64,000 bases of DNA from Rhizobium sp. 18065 (GCF_902706095.1 NZ_CACSJP010000002.1:496001-560000); one strand, 5' to 3'; positions 36,107 to 45,556 are shown, counted from the stretch's first letter. Notes: generated from the sequence alone by a model not told the origin. Made by a program: numbers and translations.

Positions 36107-36883
36107 TTATTGTTTCAGGCAGTCGGTGATCGCGCGTTGGATCAGAACTGCCAGATAATCGGCCACAACCCCTTGGCCGTTACTCTCTTTGATCAGGTCA
36201 TTGCGGACTTCGATCATGACGTTGAGATGCCCCTGCGGCAGGGCATGCAATTTCAGGCTATGTGTGACGCCGTCGTCCGGACCATAAGGCGCGTTGCGCT
36301 CAACACGGAACGGGCCGCCTTCGGCTGCCCTCAGCATGCGATCCGCCAACCGGCTGTCGGTATCGTGCAGGATGCCGATCTCGACGGCCCGCGGCTTGCC
36401 GAAATATACCGGCGTGAAACTGTGAACGGTGACCACCACATTCTCGCGGCCTGCCGCCTGGCGGGCAGCAAGCGTCGCACTGATGCGGTCGTGAAACGGC
36501 ACGTAGAGTGCCGCAGTTCTCGCATAGCGTTCGGCAACACCAAGATCCCGGTTCCCCGGAATGTCGTAGACCTCGCTTCGATCCGGCATGGCGGCAGGCG
36601 ATTCCGGCGGACGATTGCAGTCGTAGAGCAGACGCGAGAACCGCTGATGGATCAGCACGGCATCAAGCTTTTCCGACAACAGCCGCGAGACGGCCAGGGC
36701 ACCCGGATCCCAGGCGATGTGGCTTTCCAATGCTTCGGCCGGAAGCCCAAGGTCCCCTGCCCGTACAGGCAAGGCGCGGCTTGCATGTTCGCAGACCAGC
36801 ACCACGGCGCCTGAAGCAGCGGAATTTTCCACTGCAACAGCTTCGCCGTCTGCCGACGTCAGGATGTCTGACCTTGAGAGCAT
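36107..36883 (-). CDS. N-formylglutamate amidohydrolase family protein
   Basis: A 258-residue PF05013 protein, with VLVCEHASRALP (metal-binding Glu-His), WDPGALAVSRLLSEKL, RLLYDCNRPPES and VVTVHSFTPVYFG (second metal His). Known members deformylate N-formylglutamate in histidine breakdown, but no hut gene is near. Beside a GS-like ligase and two dehydrogenases it more likely hydrolyses a gamma-glutamyl amide, taking the part of PuuD; that is inference. ATG 36883 follows AGGGGA. It is the first gene of the minus-strand run and divergent from rpiR. Confidence 0.85.
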   Translation of the reverse strand: MLSRSDILTSADGEAVAVENSAASGAVVLVCEHASRALPVRAGDLGLPAEALESHIAWDPGALAVSRLLSEKLDAVLIHQRFSRLLYDCNRPPESPAAMPDRSEVYDIPGNRDLGVAERYARTAALYVPFHDRISATLAARQAAGRENVVVTVHSFTPVYFGKPRAVEIGILHDTDSRLADRMLRAAEGGPFRVERNAPYGPDDGVTHSLKLHALPQGHLNVMIEVRNDLIKESNGQGVVADYLAVLIQRAITDCLKQ

Positions 36884-36920
36884 GCTGATTTCCCCTGCGC
36901 CGTTCGGCTGCATTTATTGC

Positions 36921-36934
36921 GAAGAGAATTCTTC
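36921..36934. promoter_or_regulatory. RpiR operator candidate 1
   Basis: GAAGA-GAAT-TCTTC, a perfect inverted repeat between the amidohydrolase and rpiR. A second copy with the same arms lies at 36962. Confidence 0.6.
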
Positions 36935-36960
36935 ACGATTTGGCCGCTGTCAATGGGATC

Positions 36961-36976
36961 TGAAGAAATCTCTTCA
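36961..36976. promoter_or_regulatory. RpiR operator candidate 2
   Basis: TGAAGA-AATC-TCTTCA, a perfect inverted repeat centred 41 bases (about four helical turns) from the first copy, so both would face the same side of the DNA. Confidence 0.6.
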
Positions 36977-36985
36977 AAATAGCAA

Positions 36986-37014
36986 TTGACACATTCCGGC
37001 CATAAAGGCTTAAT
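36986..37014 (+). promoter_or_regulatory. Candidate rpiR promoter
   Basis: TTGACA at 36986, 17-base spacer, then CTTAAT (4/6 to TATAAT). It lies directly after the second operator candidate, which would allow autoregulation. Confidence 0.4.
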
Positions 37015-37061
37015 TCTCCGAAAGCCGGCAAAAGATCGGCTTGAGGGGAGACCATCGGTCC

Positions 37062-37934
37062 TTGCTAAATGCGTCCAAGACAGTGTCGGACGTGATCCAT
37101 GCCCATTTCGATGGGCTGACGCGCGCCGAACGACAGCTGGCCGAAAGCCTGCTGGAAAATTACCCCGTCTCCGGCCTCGGCAGCATCACCACTGTCGCCG
37201 AGAACGCTGGCGTATCGACGCCGACCGTTGCCCGCATGGTCCAGAAGCTCGGCTACAAGGGTTATCCGGAGTTTCAGGCGCATCTGCATCAGGAACTTGA
37301 AGCGACGATCTCCAATCCGATCAGCAAGCACGACCGCTGGGCAGCCAACGCGCCGAACCGTCACATCCTCAATCGGTTCGCCGAAGCGGTGATCAACAAT
37401 CTGCGCACCTCGCTGGGCGAACTCAGAACCTCGACATTCGATGAGGCGGCGCGCCTGCTGGGTGACCGCAATCGCAGTCTGTATTTTGTCGGTGGCCGTA
37501 TCACCGGCGCGCTGGCCGAGTATTTCTTCACCCATATGCAGGTCATCCGGCCGAAGACGACACTGATGTCGTCGAATGCCAGCTCCTGGCCGCAGCATGT
37601 TCTCAACATGCAGGCCGGCGACGTGCTGATCATCTTCGACATCCGCCGCTACGAAGCCGACATGACCACCCTTGCCGAGGTTGCGAGAGCCAATGGTGTC
37701 GAGATCATCGTCTTTACCGACCAGTGGATGTCGCCCGTCGCCCAGCACGCCCGCAACTGTTTCAAGCTCCACATAGAAGCGCCATCCGCCTGGGATTCGT
37801 CCGTGGTGACGCTGTTTGTCGTGGAGGCGCTGATCGAAGCCGTGCAGAGCTCGTCCTGGGACGAGACGCGCGAACGCATGAATACCCTGGAAGGGCTGTT
37901 CGAACAGGCACGCCTGTTTCGAAAGCCCCGATAG
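37062..37934 (+). CDS. RpiR/MurR-family transcriptional regulator
   Basis: About 290 residues: an N-terminal helix-turn-helix (ITTVAENAGVSTPTVARMVQ, then KLGYKGYPEFQAHL) and a C-terminal SIS sugar-isomerase domain from about 120 (RNRSLYFVGGRITGALAEYF, DVLIIFDIRRYEADMTTLAE). RpiR proteins usually sense phosphosugars through SIS, but members also govern amine and amino-acid catabolism in rhizobia. TTG 37062 is placed after GAGGGGAG; TTG 37041 is the alternative. It is divergent from the amine cluster and upstream of the ABC importer, and could control either. Confidence 0.88.
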   Translation: MLNASKTVSDVIHAHFDGLTRAERQLAESLLENYPVSGLGSITTVAENAGVSTPTVARMVQKLGYKGYPEFQAHLHQELEATISNPISKHDRWAANAPNRHILNRFAEAVINNLRTSLGELRTSTFDEAARLLGDRNRSLYFVGGRITGALAEYFFTHMQVIRPKTTLMSSNASSWPQHVLNMQAGDVLIIFDIRRYEADMTTLAEVARANGVEIIVFTDQWMSPVAQHARNCFKLHIEAPSAWDSSVVTLFVVEALIEAVQSSSWDETRERMNTLEGLFEQARLFRKPR

Positions 37935-38073
37935 GCAAACGCGAGCATGGAGGAACACTGCCAAGGCACGGGGACGAAAGGGAAAATTCAGTCTGCCACC
38001 GCCAACCGTCATACAACGATAATAATGCGCACCTAAGTGAACCGCATCGCTGCCAACTCAGAGGAGAATTCCA

Positions 38074-39180
38074 GTGATTACCAATTTCCGCAAAGCCCTG
38101 TCCCTTACGACGGCTCTCGTCATGGCCAGCTCGGCCGTTGCCTTTGCCGAGCCAAGCGCCGAAATCATCGAAGCTGCCAAGAAGGAAGGCATGCTGACCA
38201 CCATCGCGCTGCCGCACGACTGGTGCGGTTACGGCGCCGTCATCGATGGCTTCAAGAAGAAGTATCCGGAGATCACCGTCAATGAACTGAACCCGGATGC
38301 CGGTTCGGCCGACGAAGTCGAAGCCATCAAGGCCAACAAGGACAACAAGGGCCCGCAGGCGCCGGACGTTGTTGACGTCGGCCTCGCTTTCGGCCCGCAG
38401 ATGAAGGCCGAAGGCCTGCTGCAGCCTTACAAGGTCTCCACCTGGGACGAAATCCCGGCTGAAGTTAAGGACGCCGACGGCTTCTGGTACGGCGACTACT
38501 ACGGCGTCATGTCGCTGCTGGTGAACAAGGACCTCGTGGCCAACACCCCGAAGGACTGGTCGGACCTTTTGAAGCCGGAATATGCCGGTCAGGTCGCCCT
38601 TGCCGGTGACCCGCGCGCTTCCAACCAGGCCATCCTCGGTGTTCTGGCCGCTGGCCTCGCATCGGGCGCCAAGGCTGGCAAGGACGCTGGCGAAGCTGGC
38701 TTGAAGTATTTCGGCGAACTGAACAAGGCTGGCAACTTCGTCCCGGTCATCGGCAAGTCCGGTACGCTCGCACAGGGCGCAACCCCGATCGTCGTCATGT
38801 GGGACTACAACGCACTCGCCGCGAAGGACACGCTGGCCGGCAACCCGCCGGTTGAAGTCGTCGTTCCGGCATCGGGCGTCCTCGCCGGCGTCTACGTCCA
38901 GGGCATCTCGGCCTTTGCACCGCACCCGAACGCAGCCAAGCTCTGGATGGAATACCTCTATTCCGACGAAGGCCAGACCGCATGGCTCGCAGGCTATTGC
39001 CACCCGGCCCGCTTCAACGCGATGTCGGCCGCCGGCAAGATCCCTGCCGACCTGCTGGCAAAGCTGCCGCCGGCTGAATCCTATGCCAAGGCCTACTTCC
39101 CGACACTCGAGGAAGTCGATGCCAACAAGGCTGCCGTCACCGGCGCCTGGGACAGCGTCGTTGGCGCGAACGTCCAGTAA
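38074..39180 (+). CDS. ABC transporter substrate-binding protein
   Basis: A 368-residue periplasmic binding protein, with signal peptide KALSLTTALVMASSAVAFA, starting at a GTG that follows GAGGAG. The mature part matches extracellular solute-binding proteins of the PotD/AfuA/PhnS group (AAKKEGMLTTIALPHDWCGY, GYCHPARFNAMSAAG). The ligand is unknown: polyamine, phosphonate, iron and sugar-phosphate binders share this fold. It leads an operon with two permeases and an ATPase. A stem-loop right after it probably keeps its mRNA more abundant than the permease part. Confidence 0.9.
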   Translation: MITNFRKALSLTTALVMASSAVAFAEPSAEIIEAAKKEGMLTTIALPHDWCGYGAVIDGFKKKYPEITVNELNPDAGSADEVEAIKANKDNKGPQAPDVVDVGLAFGPQMKAEGLLQPYKVSTWDEIPAEVKDADGFWYGDYYGVMSLLVNKDLVANTPKDWSDLLKPEYAGQVALAGDPRASNQAILGVLAAGLASGAKAGKDAGEAGLKYFGELNKAGNFVPVIGKSGTLAQGATPIVVMWDYNALAAKDTLAGNPPVEVVVPASGVLAGVYVQGISAFAPHPNAAKLWMEYLYSDEGQTAWLAGYCHPARFNAMSAAGKIPADLLAKLPPAESYAKAYFPTLEEVDANKAAVTGAWDSVVGANVQ

Positions 39181-39196
39181 GACATAGCGTATAGAA

Positions 39197-39224
39197 GCCG
39201 CCCCGATCTTGCGACCGGGGCGGC
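39197..39224 (+). terminator. Intra-operon hairpin after the binding-protein gene
   Basis: GCCGCCCCG and CGGGGCGGC, 9 bp, then ATTTGCATTTTA. It is placed between the binding-protein gene and the first permease, as in many ABC operons where the binding protein is made in excess. Confidence 0.7.
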
Positions 39225-39274
39225 ATTTGCATTTTATAGAAACCGCGAACCACGCGGACGAAGGGGCACCAGCA

Positions 39275-40165
39275 ATGTCATCGCAACAGGTCAGTTCAGC
39301 TGCGCCCCCTGGGCCACGCTTCCGCCTTCCCCTCCATTGGCTGGGCGTTCTGCCCTTTGCAGCCTTTACCGTGCTCTTCCTGATCATGCCGACGATGAAA
39401 ATCGTCATCGGCGCCTTCCAGACCCCGGACGGTGCCTTCACGCTGGACAACATCCGCGGCTTGTACACGCCGTCGATCATGTCGGCCTATCTGATCTCCA
39501 TCCGGATCAGCCTCGCCTCCGCCATTCTCGGCTGTGCGATCGGCTTTGCCGTCGCCGCAGCCGTCGTGCTTGGCGGGTTGCCGCAGTGGATTCGCGGACC
39601 TCTTCTGACCTTCTCCGGTGTCGCCTCCAATTTCGCCGGCGTACCGCTCGCCTTCGCCTTTCTGGCAACGCTTGGCCCGGTTGGACTGGTCACTGTGTTT
39701 CTGAAGACCCAGCTCGGCGTTGACCTGCGCATGCTTGGCTTCAACCTCCTGTCGTTCTGGGGCCTGACGCTGACCTACCTCTTCTTCCAGATCCCGCTGA
39801 TGATCCTGATCATCACGCCGGCCCTGGACGGATTGAAGAAGGAATGGCGCGAAGCAGCCTCGATCCTCGGCGCGACCAATGCGCAATACTGGCGCCTCGT
39901 CGCCTTTCCGATCCTGCTGCCCTCTTTCCTGGGCACCATGGCGCTTCTGTTCGCAAATGCGTTCGGCGCTGTCGCAACCGCGATCGCACTGACCGGCTCT
40001 TCGCTGAATATCGTGCCGATCCTGCTGTTTGCCCAGATCCGCGGCGACGTCCTTGGCGATCCGCATCTCGGCTATGCGCTGGCCTTCGGCATGATCGTTG
40101 TCACCGGCGTGGCGAACGCACTTTATATCTGGCTCCGCGCCCGCAGTGAAAGGTGGCTGAAATGA
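39275..40165 (+). CDS. ABC transporter permease 1
   Basis: A 296-residue inner-membrane permease with about six helices and an EAA loop (EWREAASILGATNAQYWRLV) that docks to the ATPase. ATG 39275 has AAGGGG upstream; the open frame from 39209 is not supported. The stop overlaps the start of the second permease by four bases. Confidence 0.88.
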   Translation: MSSQQVSSAAPPGPRFRLPLHWLGVLPFAAFTVLFLIMPTMKIVIGAFQTPDGAFTLDNIRGLYTPSIMSAYLISIRISLASAILGCAIGFAVAAAVVLGGLPQWIRGPLLTFSGVASNFAGVPLAFAFLATLGPVGLVTVFLKTQLGVDLRMLGFNLLSFWGLTLTYLFFQIPLMILIITPALDGLKKEWREAASILGATNAQYWRLVAFPILLPSFLGTMALLFANAFGAVATAIALTGSSLNIVPILLFAQIRGDVLGDPHLGYALAFGMIVVTGVANALYIWLRARSERWLK

Positions 40166-40944
40166 AACGTCTCTGGGCTTGGGGAGCCCTCACTTTCGGC
40201 CTCCTCTATTTCTTCCTGCCGCTGATCGGCATGACCAACTTCTCGCTGAAGATGCGGCGCGGAGAATATTCGTTCGACGCCTATGTCAAGGTGCTGAGCG
40301 ATCCGCGCTTCCAGGAGACATTCACCTATTCCGTCACCATGGCGCTGGTCACCATCCTGTTCGGCATTTTCCTGATCGTGCCCACCGCCTATTGGGTTCG
40401 TCTCAAACTGCCGGGTCTGCGTCCCTACATCGAATTCGTCACGCTGCTGCCGCTGGTCATTCCGGCCATCGTCATCGTCTTTGGCTATATCCGCCTCTAC
40501 AACACATCGAGCTGGCTGCCGCTCACCGGTTCCTCCCTCGGCACCGATGTCCTGCTGATGTTCGGCTATGCCACCTTGTCCTTGCCCTATATGTACCGCG
40601 CCGTCGACACGGGCTTGCGCACCATTGATGTCGGAACCCTGACCGAGGCAGCCCAAAGCCTTGGCGCCAGCTGGTTCACCATCATTTCCAAGATCATCCT
40701 GCCCAATGTACTTGTCGCCGTCCTCTCGGGCGCCTTCCTGACCTTCGCCATCGTCATCGGCGAGTTCACCATGGCCGCCCTTCTCAACAAGCCGGCCTTC
40801 GGCCCTTACATGCAGTTGCTCGGCGCCAACCGCGCCTATGAACCTGCGGCCCTGGCGGTCATCGCCTTCGGCATCACCTGGGGTTGCCTTGGACTGATCC
40901 AGCTTGTTTCCCGTTTCCAGAAAACCGCGCCTCGCCAGGCCTGA
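40162..40944 (+). CDS. ABC transporter permease 2
   Basis: A 260-residue permease with six predicted helices and EAA motif TLTEAAQSLGASWFTIISKI. It is the second half of the channel with the upstream permease. ATG 40162 is used because it overlaps the preceding stop as ATGA; GTG 40153 is an alternative. Confidence 0.88.
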   Translation: MKRLWAWGALTFGLLYFFLPLIGMTNFSLKMRRGEYSFDAYVKVLSDPRFQETFTYSVTMALVTILFGIFLIVPTAYWVRLKLPGLRPYIEFVTLLPLVIPAIVIVFGYIRLYNTSSWLPLTGSSLGTDVLLMFGYATLSLPYMYRAVDTGLRTIDVGTLTEAAQSLGASWFTIISKIILPNVLVAVLSGAFLTFAIVIGEFTMAALLNKPAFGPYMQLLGANRAYEPAALAVIAFGITWGCLGLIQLVSRFQKTAPRQA

Positions 40945-40957
40945 GGACTGAACCTTC

Positions 40958-42010
40958 ATGAGCTTTCTCACACTCACCAAACTGCAGAAATCCTTCGGGC
41001 CGACCAAGGTCGTTCACGACTTCAACATGGCGATCGACAAGGGCGAGTTCATCTCCTTCCTTGGACCGTCGGGCTGCGGCAAGACCACGATCCTGCGCAT
41101 GATCGCCGGCTTCGAAATGCCAAGCGGCGGCACGATCGAAATCGCTAACAAGGACCAGACAAACCTGAAGCCGAACCAGCGCAATATCGGCATGGTGTTC
41201 CAGGCCTATGCGCTGTTTCCCAACATGAACGTCTTCGACAATGTCGCCTTCGGCCTGAAGATCGCCGGCATGCCAAAGGCTGCCATCGAGGCACGCGTCA
41301 AGGAGATGCTGGCCCTGATTCATCTTGATCATCTGGCTGAGCGTTATCCCTACCAGTTGTCCGGCGGCCAACAGCAGCGCGTGGCGCTTGCCCGCGCGCT
41401 GGCTCCAAAGCCGCAGGTGCTTCTGCTCGACGAACCGCTCTCAGCACTCGACGCCAAGATCCGCGTCTCGCTGCGCGAGGAAATCCGCCATATCCAGCAG
41501 CAGCTCGGCATCACCACCGTCTTCGTCACCCACGACCAGGAAGAAGCACTGTCGATCTCCGACCGCATCGTCGTCATGAACGCCGGCAAGGCGGACCAGA
41601 TCGGCACGCCCTTCGAGATCTACAACCGTCCGACCACCCGTTTCGTCGCCTCCTTCGTCGGCACACTGAACGTCCTCGAAGCCATCGTAACCGACCAGGC
41701 CGCCGGCCTTGTGACGATCGGTGACGCCACCCTTGCGATCAAGGACGCGATCCCCGCCGTCAACGGATCGACCGTGCAACTCGCCATGCGCCCGGAAGCC
41801 GGCGCGCTTGCCGGCAATGGCGAAGCAACCGTCAGGGGCAAGGTCACATCCAGCCAGTTCCTGGGCTCGGTCATCCGCACCCGTGTCGAAGTGGCCGGAA
41901 AGTCGATCTCCTTTGACACATTCAACGATCCCGGCACCAAGCCGCCGGTGATCGGCGATCTGGTCGGCGTCAAGATCGACCCGTCCGGCCTGATCGTGCT
42001 CGCGGACTAG
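40958..42010 (+). CDS. ABC transporter ATPase (PotA/FbpC type)
   Basis: A 350-residue ATPase: Walker [17 protein letters not shown]-loop [10 protein letters not shown], signature [16 protein letters not shown], Walker [13 protein letters not shown], His switch [11 protein letters not shown]. The C-terminal 110 residues form a TOBE regulatory domain. It powers the importer made by the three preceding genes; 13 bases separate it from the permease. Confidence 0.93.
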   Translation: MSFLTLTKLQKSFGPTKVVHDFNMAIDKGEFISFLGPSGCGKTTILRMIAGFEMPSGGTIEIANKDQTNLKPNQRNIGMVFQAYALFPNMNVFDNVAFGLKIAGMPKAAIEARVKEMLALIHLDHLAERYPYQLSGGQQQRVALARALAPKPQVLLLDEPLSALDAKIRVSLREEIRHIQQQLGITTVFVTHDQEEALSISDRIVVMNAGKADQIGTPFEIYNRPTTRFVASFVGTLNVLEAIVTDQAAGLVTIGDATLAIKDAIPAVNGSTVQLAMRPEAGALAGNGEATVRGKVTSSQFLGSVIRTRVEVAGKSISFDTFNDPGTKPPVIGDLVGVKIDPSGLIVLAD

Positions 42011-42012
42011 AA

Positions 42013-42030
42013 CACCCGACATTTCGGGTG
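42013..42030 (+). terminator. Hairpin after the ABC ATPase
   Basis: CACCCGA and TCGGGTG, 7 bp, loop CATT, directly after the stop codon. Confidence 0.5.
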
Positions 42031-42042
42031 ATAAGGACTTTT

Positions 42043-42067
42043 CGGCGCGCATTCACAATGCGCGCCG
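42043..42067 (+). terminator. Strong palindrome before the zinc alcohol dehydrogenase
   Basis: CGGCGCGCATT and AATGCGCGCCG, a perfect 11-bp stem with loop CAC, 13 bases downstream of the previous hairpin and 28 bases before the next start. With no T-run it could be an mRNA-processing or attenuating element instead of a terminator. Confidence 0.5.
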
Positions 42068-42095
42068 AGGAAATTCAGGCAGAGAGGAAACACCG

Positions 42096-43139
42096 ATGCG
42101 CGCCCTTTTCTACGAACGTTTCGGCGAAACACCGAAGGTCAGCACATTGCCCGACCCGACCCCCTCTCCATCCGGTGTCGTCGTCGCCGTCAAGGCGACC
42201 GGCCTTTGCCGCAGTGACTGGCATGGCTGGATGGGCCACGATGCCGATATCCGCCTGCCGCATGTACCCGGCCACGAACTGGCAGGAACCATTGCCGCGA
42301 TCGGCCGCGATGTAAGACGCTTCAAGATCGGCGACCGGGTTACCGTTCCCTTCGTTTCCGGCTGTGGCCACTGCCATGAATGCCGCTCCGGCAACCAGCA
42401 GGTCTGCGAGGAGCAGTTTCAGCCGGGCTTCACCCACTGGGGTTCGTTCGCAGAATATGTCGCCATCGACTATGCCGACCAGAACCTCGTGTATCTGCCC
42501 GACAGCATGACCTATGAGACGGCGGCCAGTCTCGGCTGCCGCTTCGCCACCTCTTTCCGTGCCGTCGTCGATCAGGGGCGCCTAAAGGGCGGCGAATGGC
42601 TAGCCGTGCATGGCTGCGGCGGCGTCGGCCTTTCGGCGATCATGATCGGTCATGCGCTCGGTGCCAATGTCGTCGCCATCGACATTGCCGAGGACAAGCT
42701 GGCAATCGCCCGCCAACTCGGCGCCACGGTTGCGATCAACAGCCGCGAAGTGCCAGATCTGGTAGAGGCCGTGCGCGAGGCAACCGGCGGCGGCGTCCAT
42801 GTTTCGGTGGATGCGCTCGGCCATCCCCAGACCTGTTTCCATTCGATCAGCAACCTGAGACGGCGCGGACGCCACGTCCAGGTCGGCCTGATGCTGGGAG
42901 AACATGCAACGCCCGCGATTCCAATGGCGCGTGTCATCGGCCATGAGCTCGAAATCTACGGCAGCCACGGCATGCAGGCCTGGCGCTACGATGCCATGCT
43001 GGAAATGATCCTGTCCGGCAAACTCGCGCCGGAAAAGCTGATCGGCCGGCGTATCAGCCTCGATGAGGCAGCACTGGCACTGACAGAAATGGATAGTTTC
43101 AAGGACAGCGGCATAAGCATTATCGACCGTTTCGTTTAA
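42096..43139 (+). CDS. Zinc-dependent alcohol dehydrogenase (MDR family)
   Basis: A 347-residue medium-chain dehydrogenase. The catalytic zinc site uses Cys in [10 protein letters not shown] and His-Glu in HVPGHELAG; the structural zinc uses four Cys in [17 protein letters not shown]. The NAD(P) fold starts [17 protein letters not shown]. The substrate is unknown. Placed 85 bases after the ABC ATPase, behind two hairpins, it may be the last gene of that operon and act on the imported compound. Confidence 0.9.
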   Translation: MRALFYERFGETPKVSTLPDPTPSPSGVVVAVKATGLCRSDWHGWMGHDADIRLPHVPGHELAGTIAAIGRDVRRFKIGDRVTVPFVSGCGHCHECRSGNQQVCEEQFQPGFTHWGSFAEYVAIDYADQNLVYLPDSMTYETAASLGCRFATSFRAVVDQGRLKGGEWLAVHGCGGVGLSAIMIGHALGANVVAIDIAEDKLAIARQLGATVAINSREVPDLVEAVREATGGGVHVSVDALGHPQTCFHSISNLRRRGRHVQVGLMLGEHATPAIPMARVIGHELEIYGSHGMQAWRYDAMLEMILSGKLAPEKLIGRRISLDEAALALTEMDSFKDSGISIIDRFV

Positions 43140-43286
43140 TCGGCCACGCGCCTCCCCGCCCGGTCGTGCGGCTCGGCGACAGCAGGCGGCGATACAGTAA
43201 ATGCCTTCCGACGTTTCGAACCCCGTTAATTCTTTTATGATGAATTGACGCAACGGAACAAAGTTTGAACGATCATCAGTGCGGCC

Positions 43287-44459
43287 ATGACGGAGATCAC
43301 AAACGCTATGAGCATGCCGAGGCAGGGCACCCCAATCGATCCGGACGGGTTCATCAATCAATTGATGCGGTTGAAGCGCGGATCCGTTTCGCGGCGCCAC
43401 TTCCTGAAGGCCACAGGTCTAGGCTTTGCATGTCTTCTTATCGGCGGCGACCGAACCGCCGTGGCGCCAGCCAATGCAGGCTCCCTCGGCAAAAGCGTCA
43501 GCATTGCAACGTGGCCGAACTATCACGATCCGGCAACATTCGAGCAGTTCTCGCAACAGCACGACGTCGCGGTCAAGGTCGAGATCATCGGCTCCAACGA
43601 GGTGATGATGCAGCGCATGCAGACGCAGACTGCGGCCTGGGACCTCATCGTACCGACACAATATGCCCTCGCCCCCTATGCAGGCCTAGGCTTGATCGAA
43701 CCGCTCGATCTGGCCGCGCTGCCGAATTTTGATCCGGCCGCCAATCCCGAACGCTACCTCGCGCCGGCCATGTTTCGCACCAGGCTCCACGCAGTGCCCA
43801 AGAATACCGGCACAACCGGTATCGCCTACAACCGGCGCAAGCTTGATGAAGTGACCAGTTGGCGCGGCTTCTTCGACACCGCCATGGGCGATGCTTCGGG
43901 CCGGACAATCGTTCAGGACTACCAGTTGACCACGATCGGCGGCGCGCTTGTCGCCCTCGGCTATCCCTTCAATTCGATCGATCCGGACGCGCTTTCCAAG
44001 GCCGAAGAGCTGTTGATGCAGGTCAAGCCGCATCTGCTGGCGATCGACAGCGACTACCAGTCCGCCATGCGCGCCGGCGACGCCTGGCTGAGCATGTGCT
44101 GGAGCAACGACGCCGCACAACTGGTCCGCGACATGGAAGAGATCCGCTACAGTCTTGGATCGGACGGCGGCGAGATCTGGACTGACTACTATGCGATCCC
44201 GGCCGGGGCCCAGAACAGACCGGCGGCCTATGCCCTCCTCAACCACCTGATGGATCCGAAAATCGCGGCCGCTGATCTTCTCGTCAATGGTGGCGCGACG
44301 ACAGACAGCCGGGTTTTCAAGCTCTTGCCGGAGGAAATTGTCTCCAACAAGGTCATCTATCCGGAAGAAGCGAGCTTGAGTGCGCTGGAATATGCAGTAG
44401 CGATTGTGCTCACCGATCCGAACCGCGCCGCCGTCATGGCCCGTTTCAAGGCCGCATGA
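43287..44459 (+). CDS. Tat-exported PotD-like binding protein (orphan)
   Basis: A 390-residue solute-binding protein with a twin-arginine signal (SRRHFLKATGLGFACLLIGG) after a 33-residue polar leader, so it is folded before export. The mature part (VSIATWPNYHDPATFEQFSQ; DLIVPTQYALAPYAGLGLIE; AWLSMCWSNDAAQLVRDMEE; GGEIWTDYYAIPAGAQNRPA) is PotD/PotF-like. No permease gene is directly beside it; the importer at 38074 has its own binding protein. It may supply an alternative ligand to that transporter or one elsewhere. Confidence 0.85.
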   Translation: MTEITNAMSMPRQGTPIDPDGFINQLMRLKRGSVSRRHFLKATGLGFACLLIGGDRTAVAPANAGSLGKSVSIATWPNYHDPATFEQFSQQHDVAVKVEIIGSNEVMMQRMQTQTAAWDLIVPTQYALAPYAGLGLIEPLDLAALPNFDPAANPERYLAPAMFRTRLHAVPKNTGTTGIAYNRRKLDEVTSWRGFFDTAMGDASGRTIVQDYQLTTIGGALVALGYPFNSIDPDALSKAEELLMQVKPHLLAIDSDYQSAMRAGDAWLSMCWSNDAAQLVRDMEEIRYSLGSDGGEIWTDYYAIPAGAQNRPAAYALLNHLMDPKIAAADLLVNGGATTDSRVFKLLPEEIVSNKVIYPEEASLSALEYAVAIVLTDPNRAAVMARFKAA

Positions 44460-44556
44460 TAAAAATCGGATTTTGTCCGCCTTTTCAGCAACAAGCGATT
44501 GCGAATCTGCCACTCTGACCGTTGCGTTGCCGCCATGTATTTCAGGACCTGCCCCT

Positions 44557-45435
44557 ATGAGCCTTCAGCCCACAATCTCGATCATCGACAGCATTTCCGA
44601 CCCCGGCAAGGACGGTCGGCCAAATGAAGACCGCCTCGGCTATAACCGCCATGCGGCCTTCATCTTTGATGGTGCGACCGGTCTGGGCGATAGGCAATTC
44701 ATGCAGCATTACGGCTCCGATGCCGCCTGGATCGCCGAATTCGGTGCCATGCAACTGGAACAACGGCTGGATGCGACGGTCGATCCGAAATCCGTCCTGC
44801 GCGCCATCTCCGAAGATGCACGCCGGGCCTTCGAAGCCGTTGCCGGTGATCAACCTCGCTATGCCTGGCCACTCTGCAGCCTGACGGGCCTGCGCGCCAC
44901 ACCGACCGGTTTCCAATATTTCGGCCTGGGGGACAGCGCCCTCTACATCCTGCATGACGATGGTCAAAGCGACTTTGTCATCCCGATCCCCGGCGCCTAT
45001 GAATGGGAACAGCAGCGGGCGGCTGAACACATCGCCCGACTTGGCGGCATCGGCGCTTCCGGCAGCGCCAACACCGATCCGACGACGCTCGAGGATCTGC
45101 GCCGCGGCCGCGCACTGCAGAACACGCCGAATGGCATGACCTGGACCTTCGGCGTGGTGCCGGAGGCAGCCGAACATCTGTTCACCTGTGACGTTCCGGT
45201 GCATGGCGGCGGCGCGACCGCCATCCTCTGCTCCGACGGCCTCGCCGACCTCGTCGCCCTCTACAAGGCCTATGATCCAGGCTCGCTGATCCGCCGCGCC
45301 GCAACGACCGGCCTGCGCTCACTGGTCGCCGAATTGCGCCACTACGAGCGCGATGTAGATCCCGATGGCCTGCAATATCCCCGCTTCAAGCAGTCGGACG
45401 ACACCACGGCCATCCTGCTAAGACTGACCGCCTGA
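44557..45435 (+). CDS. PP2C-family protein phosphatase-like protein
   Basis: A 292-residue protein with PP2C motifs: SDPGKDGRPNEDRLGYN (N-terminal motif with metal Asp/Glu), AAFIFDGATGLGD (the central D-G motif), TAILCSDGLADLV and late DDTTAILLRL. PP2C enzymes remove phosphate from Ser/Thr using two metals. No kinase gene is adjacent. ATG 44557 is chosen as the frame upstream overlaps the stop of the binding protein and has no ribosome site. Confidence 0.82.
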   Translation: MSLQPTISIIDSISDPGKDGRPNEDRLGYNRHAAFIFDGATGLGDRQFMQHYGSDAAWIAEFGAMQLEQRLDATVDPKSVLRAISEDARRAFEAVAGDQPRYAWPLCSLTGLRATPTGFQYFGLGDSALYILHDDGQSDFVIPIPGAYEWEQQRAAEHIARLGGIGASGSANTDPTTLEDLRRGRALQNTPNGMTWTFGVVPEAAEHLFTCDVPVHGGGATAILCSDGLADLVALYKAYDPGSLIRRAATTGLRSLVAELRHYERDVDPDGLQYPRFKQSDDTTAILLRLTA

Positions 45436-45556
45436 TAGATTTTTTCTGATTTATCAAATAGATGCTGGCGCGACCTGAATCAATTCCAGAGCGCCCTTGT
45501 TCAAAGCGTGAGGCAGCATCGCCCCGCGCAGCCGCCATCCGTCCAGAATGGCGATA

